A DNA stretch of 64,000 nucleotides from JADKIH01 sp031427625 (GTDB lineage: Bacteria > Bacteroidota > Bacteroidia > AKYH767-A > 2013-40CM-41-45): assembly GCA_031427625.1 (NCBI GenBank), contig JANPNV010000071.1:43167-107166 (forward strand), in the 5' to 3' direction. The first letter of the stretch is position 1. Every line of letters starts with the position of its first letter. Of the stretch, positions 55,650-63,823 are shown in pieces. The position numbers and the translations under genes are program-made. Below the pieces are notes generated by a model. The model ran no database searches and was not told the DNA's origin. It saw nothing but the letters and a program-made list of their open reading frames with translations.

Positions 55650-58600
55650 TTGAAAACGAATCAAAATAAGAACCCTAAATCGGATGAGGGTCGGAAAATT
55701 CTCTACCGTTTATTGCTATTGGCAGTGGCCGTGGTATATGCACTCGTGTTTGTGCTCGACTATCTGCTCCAAATGCACTTTACGTTTTTCCTACTACTCA
55801 GTCTTTTCGGTTTCGTAATCCTTATGTTGTTGTACATGTGGTTCCGCGTTTGGAATCAACCTGCTTTTGATGAATCAGAAGAAGCAGACCAATCAGAAAC
55901 GGAATCAGGAAAATTAGAAACAGATACGGCGAAAGCCAGCTTTGATGATGTAATATTTACAATTAATGCGATGACTGGTCTTACCGTTGACTGTAGCGAT
56001 GCAGCCATAAATTTTTTCGAGGCATCGTCACGCGAGCAATTGTTGGGCATAGATTTATCGGAACTATTCGATCCTTCATGGAATGCCGAAGACCGTCGCA
56101 AGATTAAGGAAGGTCTCGACAAATTCGGGAAAGTAAATCTGAAGGGAATTTTCAGGACAATAAATAAAAATGTTTTTTCAGGCGTCCTTCAGGCCATGCG
56201 TATTGTCGATGATAATAAATCATCACTCATTGTCAGGATACAACCGATTGACGAAAATGTTCCTATAGAGAATATTGTAGCAGATAAAAATGAGTGGCTC
56301 GATGATGCCGGATTTGCTATCGCTTTTGTCGGACTTAACTATAAATTTTCCCGATCGAATAAGGCATTCAGCCAACTGACCGGTTACACTGACGCTGAAT
56401 TAAAAAATCTGACAATGCTCGATCTGATTCATCCTGAAGACAGATTGGCTGAGAAGAAGATTTTATCATCCATCTTCCGCGGCGAAATCGATGCCTCCAG
56501 AAGAGAAAAGAGAATGGTGAGAAGGAATAATGAAGTGATTTGGGTAAACGTTTCATCTTCACTGACCAGAGATTCAGAAGGACATCCGAAATTTGTTATT
56601 ACGATGGCCGAGAATATTACTCATCGAAAACGAATCGACAGGATATTATCAGAAAATAAAAATAAGCTTTCATCACTCGTGGAGAATGCAGAATATTCGG
56701 TTGTGACAGTCGACAAGAGGCATACAATTATGCTGATCAATTCTAAACTATCTGAACTGTTATTCACTCAAACAAATGTTTATGTTGAAACAGGATTTAA
56801 TCTGCTTGATATTTTGCCCGAAGCTTTTCACCGCGACTATCTCGATATTCATAAACGTGCATTTGCCGGTGAGCAATTTGTTTTCGAAAAAACGTTTAAT
56901 GTTAACGGAAAGAAATCGGACATTGAATTGGTTGTTACTCCGGTGAGAGAAGATAATGGTTACATAAGAAGTATTTCTATTTTCGGGCATGATATCAGTG
57001 AGAGGAAAAAATCGGAAAATGAACTTATCAGAGCAAGAGAAGAAGCAGAGTCTGCTACGCAGGCGAAATCCGGATTCCTCGCGACGATGAGTCATGAAAT
57101 CCGTACACCACTGAATGGAGTTATCGGAATGGGAAGATTATTGAGTCAGACACCTCTATCTCCGAAGCAACAGGAATTCGTCGATTCAATTATGTTAAGC
57201 GGCGATGCATTGCTTTCAGTAATAAATGACATCCTTGATTTCTCGAAGATTGAATCTTCGAAGATGGAACTTGAATACAAGCCATTCGCATTGAAGAGAG
57301 CGATCGAAGAATCATTTGATCTCCTTGCATCGAAGGCGATAGAAAAAAATCTTTCATTGCACTATTCAATCGCAAGGGATGTTCCAAGTTATGTGTTTGG
57401 TGACATCACCAGGTTAAGACAGATTCTTATGAATCTTGTTTCGAATGCTATCAAGTTTACACAAAAGGGAAAAATTATGATAAGCATCAGCAGGAATCCC
57501 GTGCATGAAAAGCAACTGGAGTTGCGATTTGATATTCAGGATACAGGCATTGGAATTCCCAAAGAGAAAATTTCGAAATTATTCAGAAGTTTTGCTCAGG
57601 CCGATGCAGGCACGGCGAAAACTTATGGAGGTACAGGACTGGGTCTTGCAATCTGTAAAAACCTGGTTGAACTAATGGGAGGAAAAATCTGGGTAGAAAG
57701 TGTTGCCGGTGTTGGCTCTGATTTTATTTTTACAATTAAGACAGAGGCCGTTCCTGCTGCAGAGATTCCGAAGAATCAAAAGAATGGAACAAATAAACTT
57801 GCTAACTCATACGTACTTATTATTAGCGACGACAAAGCGGAGGCAGGTCTTTATGCAGATTATTTTAAACGCTGGGGAATGATTCCGCAGGTTGCCGATG
57901 ATGTAAGGAGATCTGTTGAAGTGATCAGAGAAAGAAAAGATTATAATTTAGTTTTGATAGATGCACAGCTGATATCAGATAAACCACTTCACATTGCCGA
58001 AGAGATAAGGAATATCCGTGCAAAAGATGAACTTCCGATCGTATTGTTTAATGCAATAAAATCTGACGATATATTCTTCGATTATACGAGTGATGTTATT
58101 TCTGCCATCATACCGAAAAATGTTGACCGTTCGAAAGTGCTGGATATTTTAATCAGTGTTTTCTCTGTCGAAGAACATCAGCGTACGAGAGATGAGCATC
58201 ACATTATGGGTATGAGTAAGAAACTTTCAGACGAAGTTCCTCTGAGAATACTTATTGCAGAAGATAACCTGATTAATCAGAAGCTGGCGCAAAATATTTT
58301 CGAAGGACTTGGTTATAAGCCGGTGATTGTAGCAAATGGTTTACAAGTAATCGATCAGTTGAGGAAAGATAAATTTGATCTGATATTTATGGATGTACAG
58401 ATGCCGGAGATGGATGGATTTGAGACAACGCGTTTTATCAGACATAAGCTTCTTCCTGAGCAAAAACCTGCAATCGTAGCAATGACGGCCTTTGCGCTTG
58501 AAGGCGACAAAGAGAAGTGTATAGAAGCAGGTATGGATGATTACATAAGTAAGCCTTTCCTGATAGAGGAAATTGTTGCAAGAATTAGGAAATGGGCACC

Positions 58601-59012
58601 AAAAAATAAAGACAAAGAAAAAATGAATACACCAGCACAATCAATTCAAAAGGACTTGCCGCTCATCCTTAATTTGAAAGCGGTCGACAGGCTGAGAGAA
58701 ATGACAGGAGACACCGATTCAAAATTCATCGTTGAAGTGTTAAAGATGTTTATTCAGCAAGGAGATATACAGGTTAACGATATCAAAGAAGCACTTAAGA
58801 AAAAAGATTTCGTAGAGATGGGATCATTAGGTCATAAATTAAAAGGCTCCGCCCTTAACGTAGGCGCTGATGCAGTTTCTGAAACATGCCAACAAATTGA
58901 GCTGAAAGGAAGATCGAATGATGGAATAGGCATGGAAGCATTAGTCGAAAGACTTATAAGTGAATTCGAGAAAACTAAGGTAGAAGTAATGAAATTAGTT
59001 GATGATTTTTAA
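55650..59012 (+). CDS. Hybrid sensor histidine kinase with two receiver domains and HPt
   Basis: A 1120-aa membrane kinase. Two helices (about 20-66), three PAS domains (about 100-205, 215-325, 335-450), HisKA with His482 in MSHEIRTPLNG, ATPase domain (about 580-700; DTGIGIP, YGGTGLGLA), a first receiver (about 720-840; Asp771, but Asn801 replaces the usual Ser/Thr, so it may be weak), a second normal receiver (about 866-982; Asp915, Lys968) and an HPt domain with His1062 (HKLKGSA). A complete His-Asp-His relay is thus in one chain. The start is TTG at 55650; the next Met falls inside the second helix, so TTG is favoured. No output regulator is nearby. Confidence 0.92.
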   Translation: MKTNQNKNPKSDEGRKILYRLLLLAVAVVYALVFVLDYLLQMHFTFFLLLSLFGFVILMLLYMWFRVWNQPAFDESEEADQSETESGKLETDTAKASFDDVIFTINAMTGLTVDCSDAAINFFEASSREQLLGIDLSELFDPSWNAEDRRKIKEGLDKFGKVNLKGIFRTINKNVFSGVLQAMRIVDDNKSSLIVRIQPIDENVPIENIVADKNEWLDDAGFAIAFVGLNYKFSRSNKAFSQLTGYTDAELKNLTMLDLIHPEDRLAEKKILSSIFRGEIDASRREKRMVRRNNEVIWVNVSSSLTRDSEGHPKFVITMAENITHRKRIDRILSENKNKLSSLVENAEYSVVTVDKRHTIMLINSKLSELLFTQTNVYVETGFNLLDILPEAFHRDYLDIHKRAFAGEQFVFEKTFNVNGKKSDIELVVTPVREDNGYIRSISIFGHDISERKKSENELIRAREEAESATQAKSGFLATMSHEIRTPLNGVIGMGRLLSQTPLSPKQQEFVDSIMLSGDALLSVINDILDFSKIESSKMELEYKPFALKRAIEESFDLLASKAIEKNLSLHYSIARDVPSYVFGDITRLRQILMNLVSNAIKFTQKGKIMISISRNPVHEKQLELRFDIQDTGIGIPKEKISKLFRSFAQADAGTAKTYGGTGLGLAICKNLVELMGGKIWVESVAGVGSDFIFTIKTEAVPAAEIPKNQKNGTNKLANSYVLIISDDKAEAGLYADYFKRWGMIPQVADDVRRSVEVIRERKDYNLVLIDAQLISDKPLHIAEEIRNIRAKDELPIVLFNAIKSDDIFFDYTSDVISAIIPKNVDRSKVLDILISVFSVEEHQRTRDEHHIMGMSKKLSDEVPLRILIAEDNLINQKLAQNIFEGLGYKPVIVANGLQVIDQLRKDKFDLIFMDVQMPEMDGFETTRFIRHKLLPEQKPAIVAMTAFALEGDKEKCIEAGMDDYISKPFLIEEIVARIRKWAPKNKDKEKMNTPAQSIQKDLPLILNLKAVDRLREMTGDTDSKFIVEVLKMFIQQGDIQVNDIKEALKKKDFVEMGSLGHKLKGSALNVGADAVSETCQQIELKGRSNDGIGMEALVERLISEFEKTKVEVMKLVDDF

Positions 59013-59083
59013 AAACAAATATCAACTCTTATCTTTTTCATATAAATTTCTCCCCTCATAAATCAACAACTAAATCTTGACAT

Positions 59084-59268
59084 CTATTGACTATTGACAC
59101 TTAACACTTAACACTTAACTCTTAACTCTTTGCTCTTTGCTCTTGGTTCTTTGCTCTTTGCTCTTTGCTCTTGGCTCTTGGTTCTTGGTTCTTGGTTCTT
59201 GGTTCTTTGCTCTTTGCTCTTTGCTCTTGGCTCTTGGCTCTTTGCTCTTGGCTCTTGGCTCTTACTAC
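59084..59268 (+). repeat. Heptanucleotide tandem array (about 26 units) at the 3' end of murB
   Basis: The 7-bp period is kept without a break from 59084 to 59268. The units are CTATTGA twice, then the phase TTAACAC, TTAACTC, TTTGCTC, TTGGCTC, TTGGTTC in various order, ending TTACTAC next to the murB stop (59265-59267). Homogeneous runs exist: TTGGTTC four times, TTTGCTC three times (twice). On the minus strand the units read GARNNAA (e.g. GAGCCAA, GAGCAAA, GAACCAA). All six frames stay open in parts, giving spurious hydrophobic proteins. Confidence 0.9.
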
Positions 59269-60287
59269 TTACTTACTACATTAACTTCCATCTCCAACAC
59301 CACTCCAAACCTCTCCGCAACGCTGTCTCTCACTCGCTCTGCATGGGTGATGAGTTCCTGTCCCGTAGCGTTGCCATAGTTTACCAATACTAGCGCTTGT
59401 TTTTCATGCATGCCGACATTTCCAATTCGTTTTCCTTTCCATCCGCATTTTTCAATCATCCAGCCGGCAGCGAGTTTTGTTTTTCCGGTGGCAGAAGGGT
59501 GTCCGATTATCTGTGGAAAATTTTCCTGAAGTTTAATAAAGGTTAAGTTTTCGATCTCGGGATTTTTGAAAAAGCTTCCTGCATTACCGATCACGAGTGG
59601 GTCAGGAAGTTTGCTTCTTCGTATGGCGATAACTGCATCGCTGACATCTTTAATCGTAGCGGTAATAACATTCATTTTCTTCAATTGCTCTTCGATGGCT
59701 CCGTAAGTAGTGTTGAGGCCTGCTATTTTATCGAAGCGAAAAGTTACACTGACGATGGCATATTTATTTTTAGCTTCCTGTTTGAAGATGCTGTCGCGGT
59801 AACCGAAATGACATTCTTCTTTGTTGAAAATTTTTGTTTCTGCTGTTGCAAGATCGACAGCACTTAATTGATGAAAAGTTGACTTCATCTCAACTCCATA
59901 TGCGCCGATGTTCTGTATGGGCGCTGCACCGACACATCCGGGAATGAGCGACAGGTTTTCAAGCCCAGGATATCCTTCTTTTATCGTATGCAAAACGAAT
60001 TCATGCCAATTCATTCCTGCTCCAACTTCAATTAAAACGGATTGGTTGTCTTCTGCGATTTTCCTGACATGCTGAATGCAGTTCCTGATCAAAAGTCCAT
60101 CGAAATCGTCGGCAAACAAGATATTACTTCCGCCGCCTAAAATCATCTTACGTGCTGACTTGTAAGCAGAAGCGTTCAGAAGTTCGCGCAGTTCTTCAAT
60201 GCTTTTTATTTCAGCATACATATATGCTTTGGCTTCTAGCCCGAAGGTGTTAAGTGAACGAAGGGAATAGTTTTGAATGACTTCCAT
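59265..60287 (-). CDS. murB: UDP-N-acetylenolpyruvoylglucosamine reductase
   Basis: A 340-aa flavoenzyme of peptidoglycan synthesis that reduces enolpyruvyl-UDP-GlcNAc to UDP-MurNAc. FAD-site motifs are MILGGGSNILFADDFDGL and GCVGAAPIQNIGAYGVEM; the proton donor Ser is in NAGSFFKNP and the last acidic part is in EKCGWKGKRIGNVGMHEKQ. The length and domain order fit E. coli-type MurB. The stop codon lies at the edge of the heptanucleotide array. Confidence 0.95.
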   Translation of the reverse strand: MEVIQNYSLRSLNTFGLEAKAYMYAEIKSIEELRELLNASAYKSARKMILGGGSNILFADDFDGLLIRNCIQHVRKIAEDNQSVLIEVGAGMNWHEFVLHTIKEGYPGLENLSLIPGCVGAAPIQNIGAYGVEMKSTFHQLSAVDLATAETKIFNKEECHFGYRDSIFKQEAKNKYAIVSVTFRFDKIAGLNTTYGAIEEQLKKMNVITATIKDVSDAVIAIRRSKLPDPLVIGNAGSFFKNPEIENLTFIKLQENFPQIIGHPSATGKTKLAAGWMIEKCGWKGKRIGNVGMHEKQALVLVNYGNATGQELITHAERVRDSVAERFGVVLEMEVNVVSK

Positions 60288-60413
60288 ATTTGCAATGCGA
60301 ATGTATAAAGTCGTCTCTTTCGTCTATGTGGCTGGTTGATGATTTTTTACATTTTTTACTCACAAAGTAAAAGCATCCATTCACCAAGTGACTAACCTGC
60401 AAGGCGCAAATGA

Positions 60414-60445
60414 ATTGACGAGGCCCCTTTATGGGATTACATTTG
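60414..60445 (+). promoter_or_regulatory. Promoter in the murB-gmhA gap
   Basis: ATTG (60414-60417), 20 nt, TACATTTG (60438-60445), a near-perfect phylum-type promoter on the plus strand. Start of transcription is expected near 60452. Confidence 0.6.
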
Positions 60446-60451
60446 AAAATC

Positions 60452-60533
60452 TCATGGTTGGTTTTTGGTTAAACGACATGAAGGTGTTTATTCGAGTTGA
60501 GCAGCGGCAGGGAGAGCCGCTGTTCGCTTTTTT
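60452..60533 (+). ncRNA. Candidate small RNA or leader RNA (about 82 nt) ending in a terminator
   Basis: The distance from the promoter to the hairpin-plus-T6 terminator is about 80 nt, with no sizeable ORF. It could be a free small RNA, or the leader of gmhA ending in an attenuator. I recognise no known RNA family. Confidence 0.35.
60499..60533 (+). terminator. Rho-independent terminator before gmhA
   Basis: CAGCGGC (60502-60508) and GCCGCTG (60516-60522), extendable by two or three pairs, with a 7-nt loop, then GCTTTTTT with six T residues at 60528-60533. It lies upstream of gmhA in the same orientation and downstream of no protein gene. Confidence 0.75.
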
Positions 60534-60646
60534 GTCATTTCCTGATGATAACTGCACAGTGAATGCGGGATAATAAAATATCCTGCATGGTTGGAATTTT
60601 ATTTTTGTTTCTGTTTCATACCTTCACGCTCTTAATCATAATCAGG

Positions 60647-61225
60647 ATGAATAACGAGGATCTCATACTTTCAGATTTAAACGCCGCCCAGCAGGCATTG
60701 AATGAATTTATTGCTGATAAAAAAAGAATACAAGCGATTGGTTCTGCGGCAGACGTAATGATTGCCTCGTTGAAACATGGCGGCAAATTAATTTCCTGTG
60801 GAAATGGTGGAAGCATGTGTGATGCCATGCATTTTGCGGAAGAGTTAACGGGCCGTTTCAGGGATGACAGGAAACCATTCGCTGCATTGTCTATCAGCGA
60901 TCCCACACATCTCTCCTGTGTCGCCAACGATTATGGTTATGATCATGTTTTTTCGAGGTATGTGGATGCTCATGGAAAAAAGGGTGACGTTTTACTTGCC
61001 ATAAGCACCAGCGGCAATTCGAAAAATATTCTTGCAGCGATTGCAAGTGCAAAAAAATGTGGAATGAAGGTCATCGGCCTCACCGGAAAAGACGGTGGAA
61101 AAATGGCTGTTGAATGTGATATAGAAATCAGGGCTGCAATTTCCGAGTATGCCGATAGGGCTCAGGAGATTCATATTAAAATTATTCATACGCTTATCCA
61201 TTGCATTGAGAATGCGATGAAGTAA
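60647..61225 (+). CDS. gmhA: Sedoheptulose 7-phosphate isomerase
   Basis: A 192-aa SIS-domain enzyme that makes D-glycero-D-manno-heptose 7-phosphate for LPS core or S-layer sugars. The motif GNGGSMCDAMHFAEELTGR holds the zinc and base ligands (His62 and Glu66 by alignment to E. coli His61/Glu65); the Gln and His of RAQEIHIKIIHTLIH complete the site. The Met in GGSMCD replaces the His of E. coli at a non-ligand position. I chose ATG at 60647; a longer ORF to 60563 would add 28 hydrophobic residues unlike any GmhA. Other heptose genes are not nearby. Confidence 0.92.
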   Translation: MNNEDLILSDLNAAQQALNEFIADKKRIQAIGSAADVMIASLKHGGKLISCGNGGSMCDAMHFAEELTGRFRDDRKPFAALSISDPTHLSCVANDYGYDHVFSRYVDAHGKKGDVLLAISTSGNSKNILAAIASAKKCGMKVIGLTGKDGGKMAVECDIEIRAAISEYADRAQEIHIKIIHTLIHCIENAMK

Positions 61226-61286
61226 TCCCGGATTATTATCAAAAAAAAATTGCTGCTCTGCGGCCTGGAAACTTATTGTCTGAAAA

Positions 61287-62825
61287 ATGCTTGTTAAAAC
61301 TTTTGGAAGCGCTGTATTCGGAGTAAATGCCACAACAATAACCGTTGAGGTAAACCTGAGCAGCGGTGTTAATTTTATTCTCGTCGGACTACCCGATAAT
61401 GCCGTGAAGGAAAGTCAGAAACGGATTGTTGCTGCATTAAAGAATTGTAACTTAAAATATCCACGCCATGAGTTTACAGTTAACATGGCGCCTGCAGATA
61501 TCAGGAAGGAGGGTTCTGCCTATGATTTAACAATAGCCATGGGAATTCTCGCCAGCTCTCAACAAGTGATGCAGAATGCGCTGGAGAAATATATTATCAT
61601 GGGAGAACTTTCGCTCGATGGCGGCGTGCAGCCGATCAAAGGCGTTTTGCCGATTGCTGTTCAGGCCGCTAAAGAAGGATTCAAAGGATTCATCCTTCCC
61701 AAGCAAAATGCACGCGAAGCAGCCATCGTCAACGAACTGGAAGTGTATGGTGTGGAAACGATGACTGAGATCGTCGAGTTTTTAAACGGTGACAGAAAGT
61801 TAGAGCGTACCATCGTCAATGCAGAAGAAGAGTTCAGACAGAACCAGGGAAAATCAGAGTTCGATTTTTCAGATGTACGCGGACAGGAAAATATTAAGCG
61901 CGCTATGGAAGTAGCCGCTGCCGGCGGACATAACATTATTTTAATCGGTCCTCCCGGTGCGGGGAAAACGATGCTTGCGAAACGACTGCCGACAATTCTG
62001 CCGCCGATGACATTGAATGAAGCGCTGGAGACAACAAAGATTCATTCCGTTGCAGGCAAATTGCAGAAGGAAGCATCGATCGTTTCTGTTCGTCCGTTTC
62101 GGTCGCCACATCATACTATCAGCGATGTGGCTCTTGTCGGTGGTGGAAGTTTTCCGCAGCCGGGAGAAATATCATTGGCACATAACGGTGTTTTATTTTT
62201 AGACGAACTCCCTGAATTTAAACGAACCGTTCTTGAAGTAATGCGTCAGCCACTCGAAGATAGAAGCGTAACAATTTCTCGTGCAAAATTTTCTATTGAT
62301 TATCCTGCAAGTTTTATGCTCGTGGCTTCGATGAATCCATGTCCTTGCGGTTATTATAACCACCCCGATAAAGCATGCGTCTGTGGTGCAGGTGTTGTAC
62401 AGAAATACCTCACAAGAATTTCAGGTCCGTTGCTCGACAGAATTGATATACATCTTGAAGTAACGCCGGTTCCATTCAACGAACTTACCTCAGAGAGAAA
62501 GGGAGAGGGAAGCGAAGTAATAAGGCAGCGTGTTGTAATAGCGAGAGACATACAGGCAAAACGTTTCATCGGTGCTGATGGTGTTTACTGTAATGCACAG
62601 ATGGGTTCACGCTTACTTCATAGTGTCTGCGAAATTTCAGAAGAGGGCAGGGGACTTTTAAAAACGGCCATGGAAAGACTTGGATTATCGGCGCGTGCTT
62701 ATGATCGTATTTTGAAAGTCTCGCGGACAATAGCTGATTTAGATGGAAGCGAAAATATAAAGACAGAGCATTTGGCGGAGGCTATACAGTACAGGAGTCT
62801 GGATAGGGAGGGGTGGGCAGGGTAA
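61287..62825 (+). CDS. YifB family Mg chelatase-like AAA ATPase (ComM-like)
   Basis: A 512-aa ATPase. The N-terminal part (about 20-140) is a ChlI/Lon-type fold (VNLSSGVNFILVGLPDNAVK). The AAA core has Walker A GPPGAGKTML and Walker B VLFLDELPEF, the arginine part LEDRSVTISRAK, and the cysteine set PCPCGYYNHPDKACVCG typical of YifB. The C-terminal domain is the Mg chelatase type. The related ComM acts as a branch-migration helicase in natural transformation, so a role in DNA recombination is likely. It starts 61 nt after gmhA and may share its transcript. Confidence 0.93.
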   Translation: MLVKTFGSAVFGVNATTITVEVNLSSGVNFILVGLPDNAVKESQKRIVAALKNCNLKYPRHEFTVNMAPADIRKEGSAYDLTIAMGILASSQQVMQNALEKYIIMGELSLDGGVQPIKGVLPIAVQAAKEGFKGFILPKQNAREAAIVNELEVYGVETMTEIVEFLNGDRKLERTIVNAEEEFRQNQGKSEFDFSDVRGQENIKRAMEVAAAGGHNIILIGPPGAGKTMLAKRLPTILPPMTLNEALETTKIHSVAGKLQKEASIVSVRPFRSPHHTISDVALVGGGSFPQPGEISLAHNGVLFLDELPEFKRTVLEVMRQPLEDRSVTISRAKFSIDYPASFMLVASMNPCPCGYYNHPDKACVCGAGVVQKYLTRISGPLLDRIDIHLEVTPVPFNELTSERKGEGSEVIRQRVVIARDIQAKRFIGADGVYCNAQMGSRLLHSVCEISEEGRGLLKTAMERLGLSARAYDRILKVSRTIADLDGSENIKTEHLAEAIQYRSLDREGWAG

Positions 62826-62830
62826 GGGCA

Positions 62831-62857
62831 GTCCGGGTCCGAGGTCTGAGTCTGGAT
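62831..62857 (+). repeat. Short imperfect 6-7 bp repeat after yifB
   Basis: GTCCGG, GTCCGAG, GTCTGAG, TCTGGAT follow the yifB stop (62823-62825) within 6 nt, with a 6-7 bp period. It is short and imperfect, so its relation to the other heptamer tracts is only suggestive. Confidence 0.3.
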
Positions 62858-62943
62858 AGTTTTATGGTTATGTTGTGATATTGTGAAGCGGAGAAAACTT
62901 TTTATAAATAAAAATTGATCAAATATTTCAAAATAATAATTAC

Positions 62944-63486
62944 ATGAATAATAAAACTGCATCAGTAATTTCTGAAGAAAAAATTATTGAGAAGATACTT
63001 ATTTTTCGGGATGAAAAAGTTATAATAGATGTTCATCTTGCTGCGATTTATGGTGTTGAAAACAGAGCCTTAAAGCAAGCTGTGCGAAGAAATCTGGATT
63101 TATTCCCTTTGGATTTCATGTTTATATTAAATGAACAAGAAGTAGAAATCATGGTATCACAAAATGTGATACCATCTAAGCAGTATCTCGGAGGCTCCTA
63201 TCCATATGCATTTACGGAAGCAGGTGTCGCAATGCTATCAAGTGTTCTTAAGAGTAAAAGAGCCAAAGAGATGAATGTGGCAATAGTAAGAGCGTTTGTG
63301 AGACTTCGTAAAATTCTTTTTAACCATACTGAATTGAGATTGGAAATTGAGTTGATTAAAAATAAATTAATAAACCACGGAAAAAATATAGATCTTATTT
63401 TTGAGTACTTGGATGAATTAGCTGATAAAGAGGAAAAGCCCGGTCAACGAATTATGATTGGGTATAAGACAGAGGAGAAAAAGTAA
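62944..63486 (+). CDS. ORF6N-domain protein
   Basis: A 180-aa protein. Residues about 10-100 are an ORF6N domain (IIEKILIFRDEKVIIDVHLA, AAIYGVENRALKQAVRRN and GSYPYAFTEAGVAMLSSVL), a DNA-binding-type module first seen in phages; the C-terminal part (about 125-175) is a helical coiled segment. Single-domain ORF6N genes are common as scattered copies in Bacteroidota chromosomes, often of phage or mobile origin. No nearby phage or toxin genes are visible. A second, cut copy follows at 63824. Confidence 0.88.
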   Translation: MNNKTASVISEEKIIEKILIFRDEKVIIDVHLAAIYGVENRALKQAVRRNLDLFPLDFMFILNEQEVEIMVSQNVIPSKQYLGGSYPYAFTEAGVAMLSSVLKSKRAKEMNVAIVRAFVRLRKILFNHTELRLEIELIKNKLINHGKNIDLIFEYLDELADKEEKPGQRIMIGYKTEEKK

Positions 63487-63823
63487 TTTAAGCATCAAGG
63501 TATGGCGATTAATTTAATGCATGCCTGCCATACGAAAGAAGGCAAACAAACGAGAAATTATTTTCATTGAAGAAAATCATTCCTTGAGCGCTTTCGTCCT
63601 ATATGCGGCCAGGAGCTATATTATTTTGAGATTGACTTCCATTATTAACGAATCGCCTGATCATAATTTTAGAATTACCGATGTTGGGCGATTTCTTCAG
63701 CGCCTGCCTGCTCTCCGCAGGTAGGCAGGTCATATGAATGCTCACAAGGCCAGCACGCAAAGATTCCCAATTAGGATCCATATTCTGACCCTATACCTTA
63801 CACAATAAATAAATAATAAAATC
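63487..63823. other. Gene-free region between two ORF6N genes
   Basis: A 337-nt region. Short ORFs on both strands (63521-63724 plus, 63599-63781 minus) overlap each other and match no family I know; the minus one is partly made of the palindrome at 63703-63729. I see no promoter match. Confidence 0.5.
63703..63729. repeat. REP-like palindrome with CCTGCC arms
   Basis: CCTGCCT (63703-63709) pairs perfectly with AGGCAGG (63723-63729), with nine pairs if one G-T wobble is allowed and a short inner part with CCGC. From memory, a related CCTGCC/GGCAGG palindrome is a scattered small repeat in many Bacteroidota genomes. Confidence 0.5.

Larger units (their letters stand above)
60288..60646. other. 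Gene-free region between murB and gmhA
   Basis: A 359-nt region with no credible protein gene. It contains a promoter (60414-60445), a candidate RNA (60452-60533) with a terminator hairpin, and the murB and gmhA leaders. An ORF of 61 codons (60388-60573) is not supported. Confidence 0.6.

Noticed and set aside
59130..59393. Two overlapping plus-strand ORFs with L-F-A-L-G-S-W-type repeats
   Set aside because: They translate the 7-bp array in different frames and run antisense into murB; the hydrophobic repeat is an artefact of the period.
60388..60573. 61-codon ORF between murB and gmhA
   Set aside because: It spans the promoter and the terminator hairpin, resembles no family I know, and its end overlaps the gmhA leader.
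60563..60646. Longer gmhA start with a hydrophobic 28-residue extension
   Set aside because: GmhA is a soluble enzyme of about 192 aa; the ATG at 60647 gives this exactly.
63521..63781. Short ORFs on both strands between the ORF6N genes
   Set aside because: They overlap each other, contain the palindrome, and show no domain or ribosome-binding signal.
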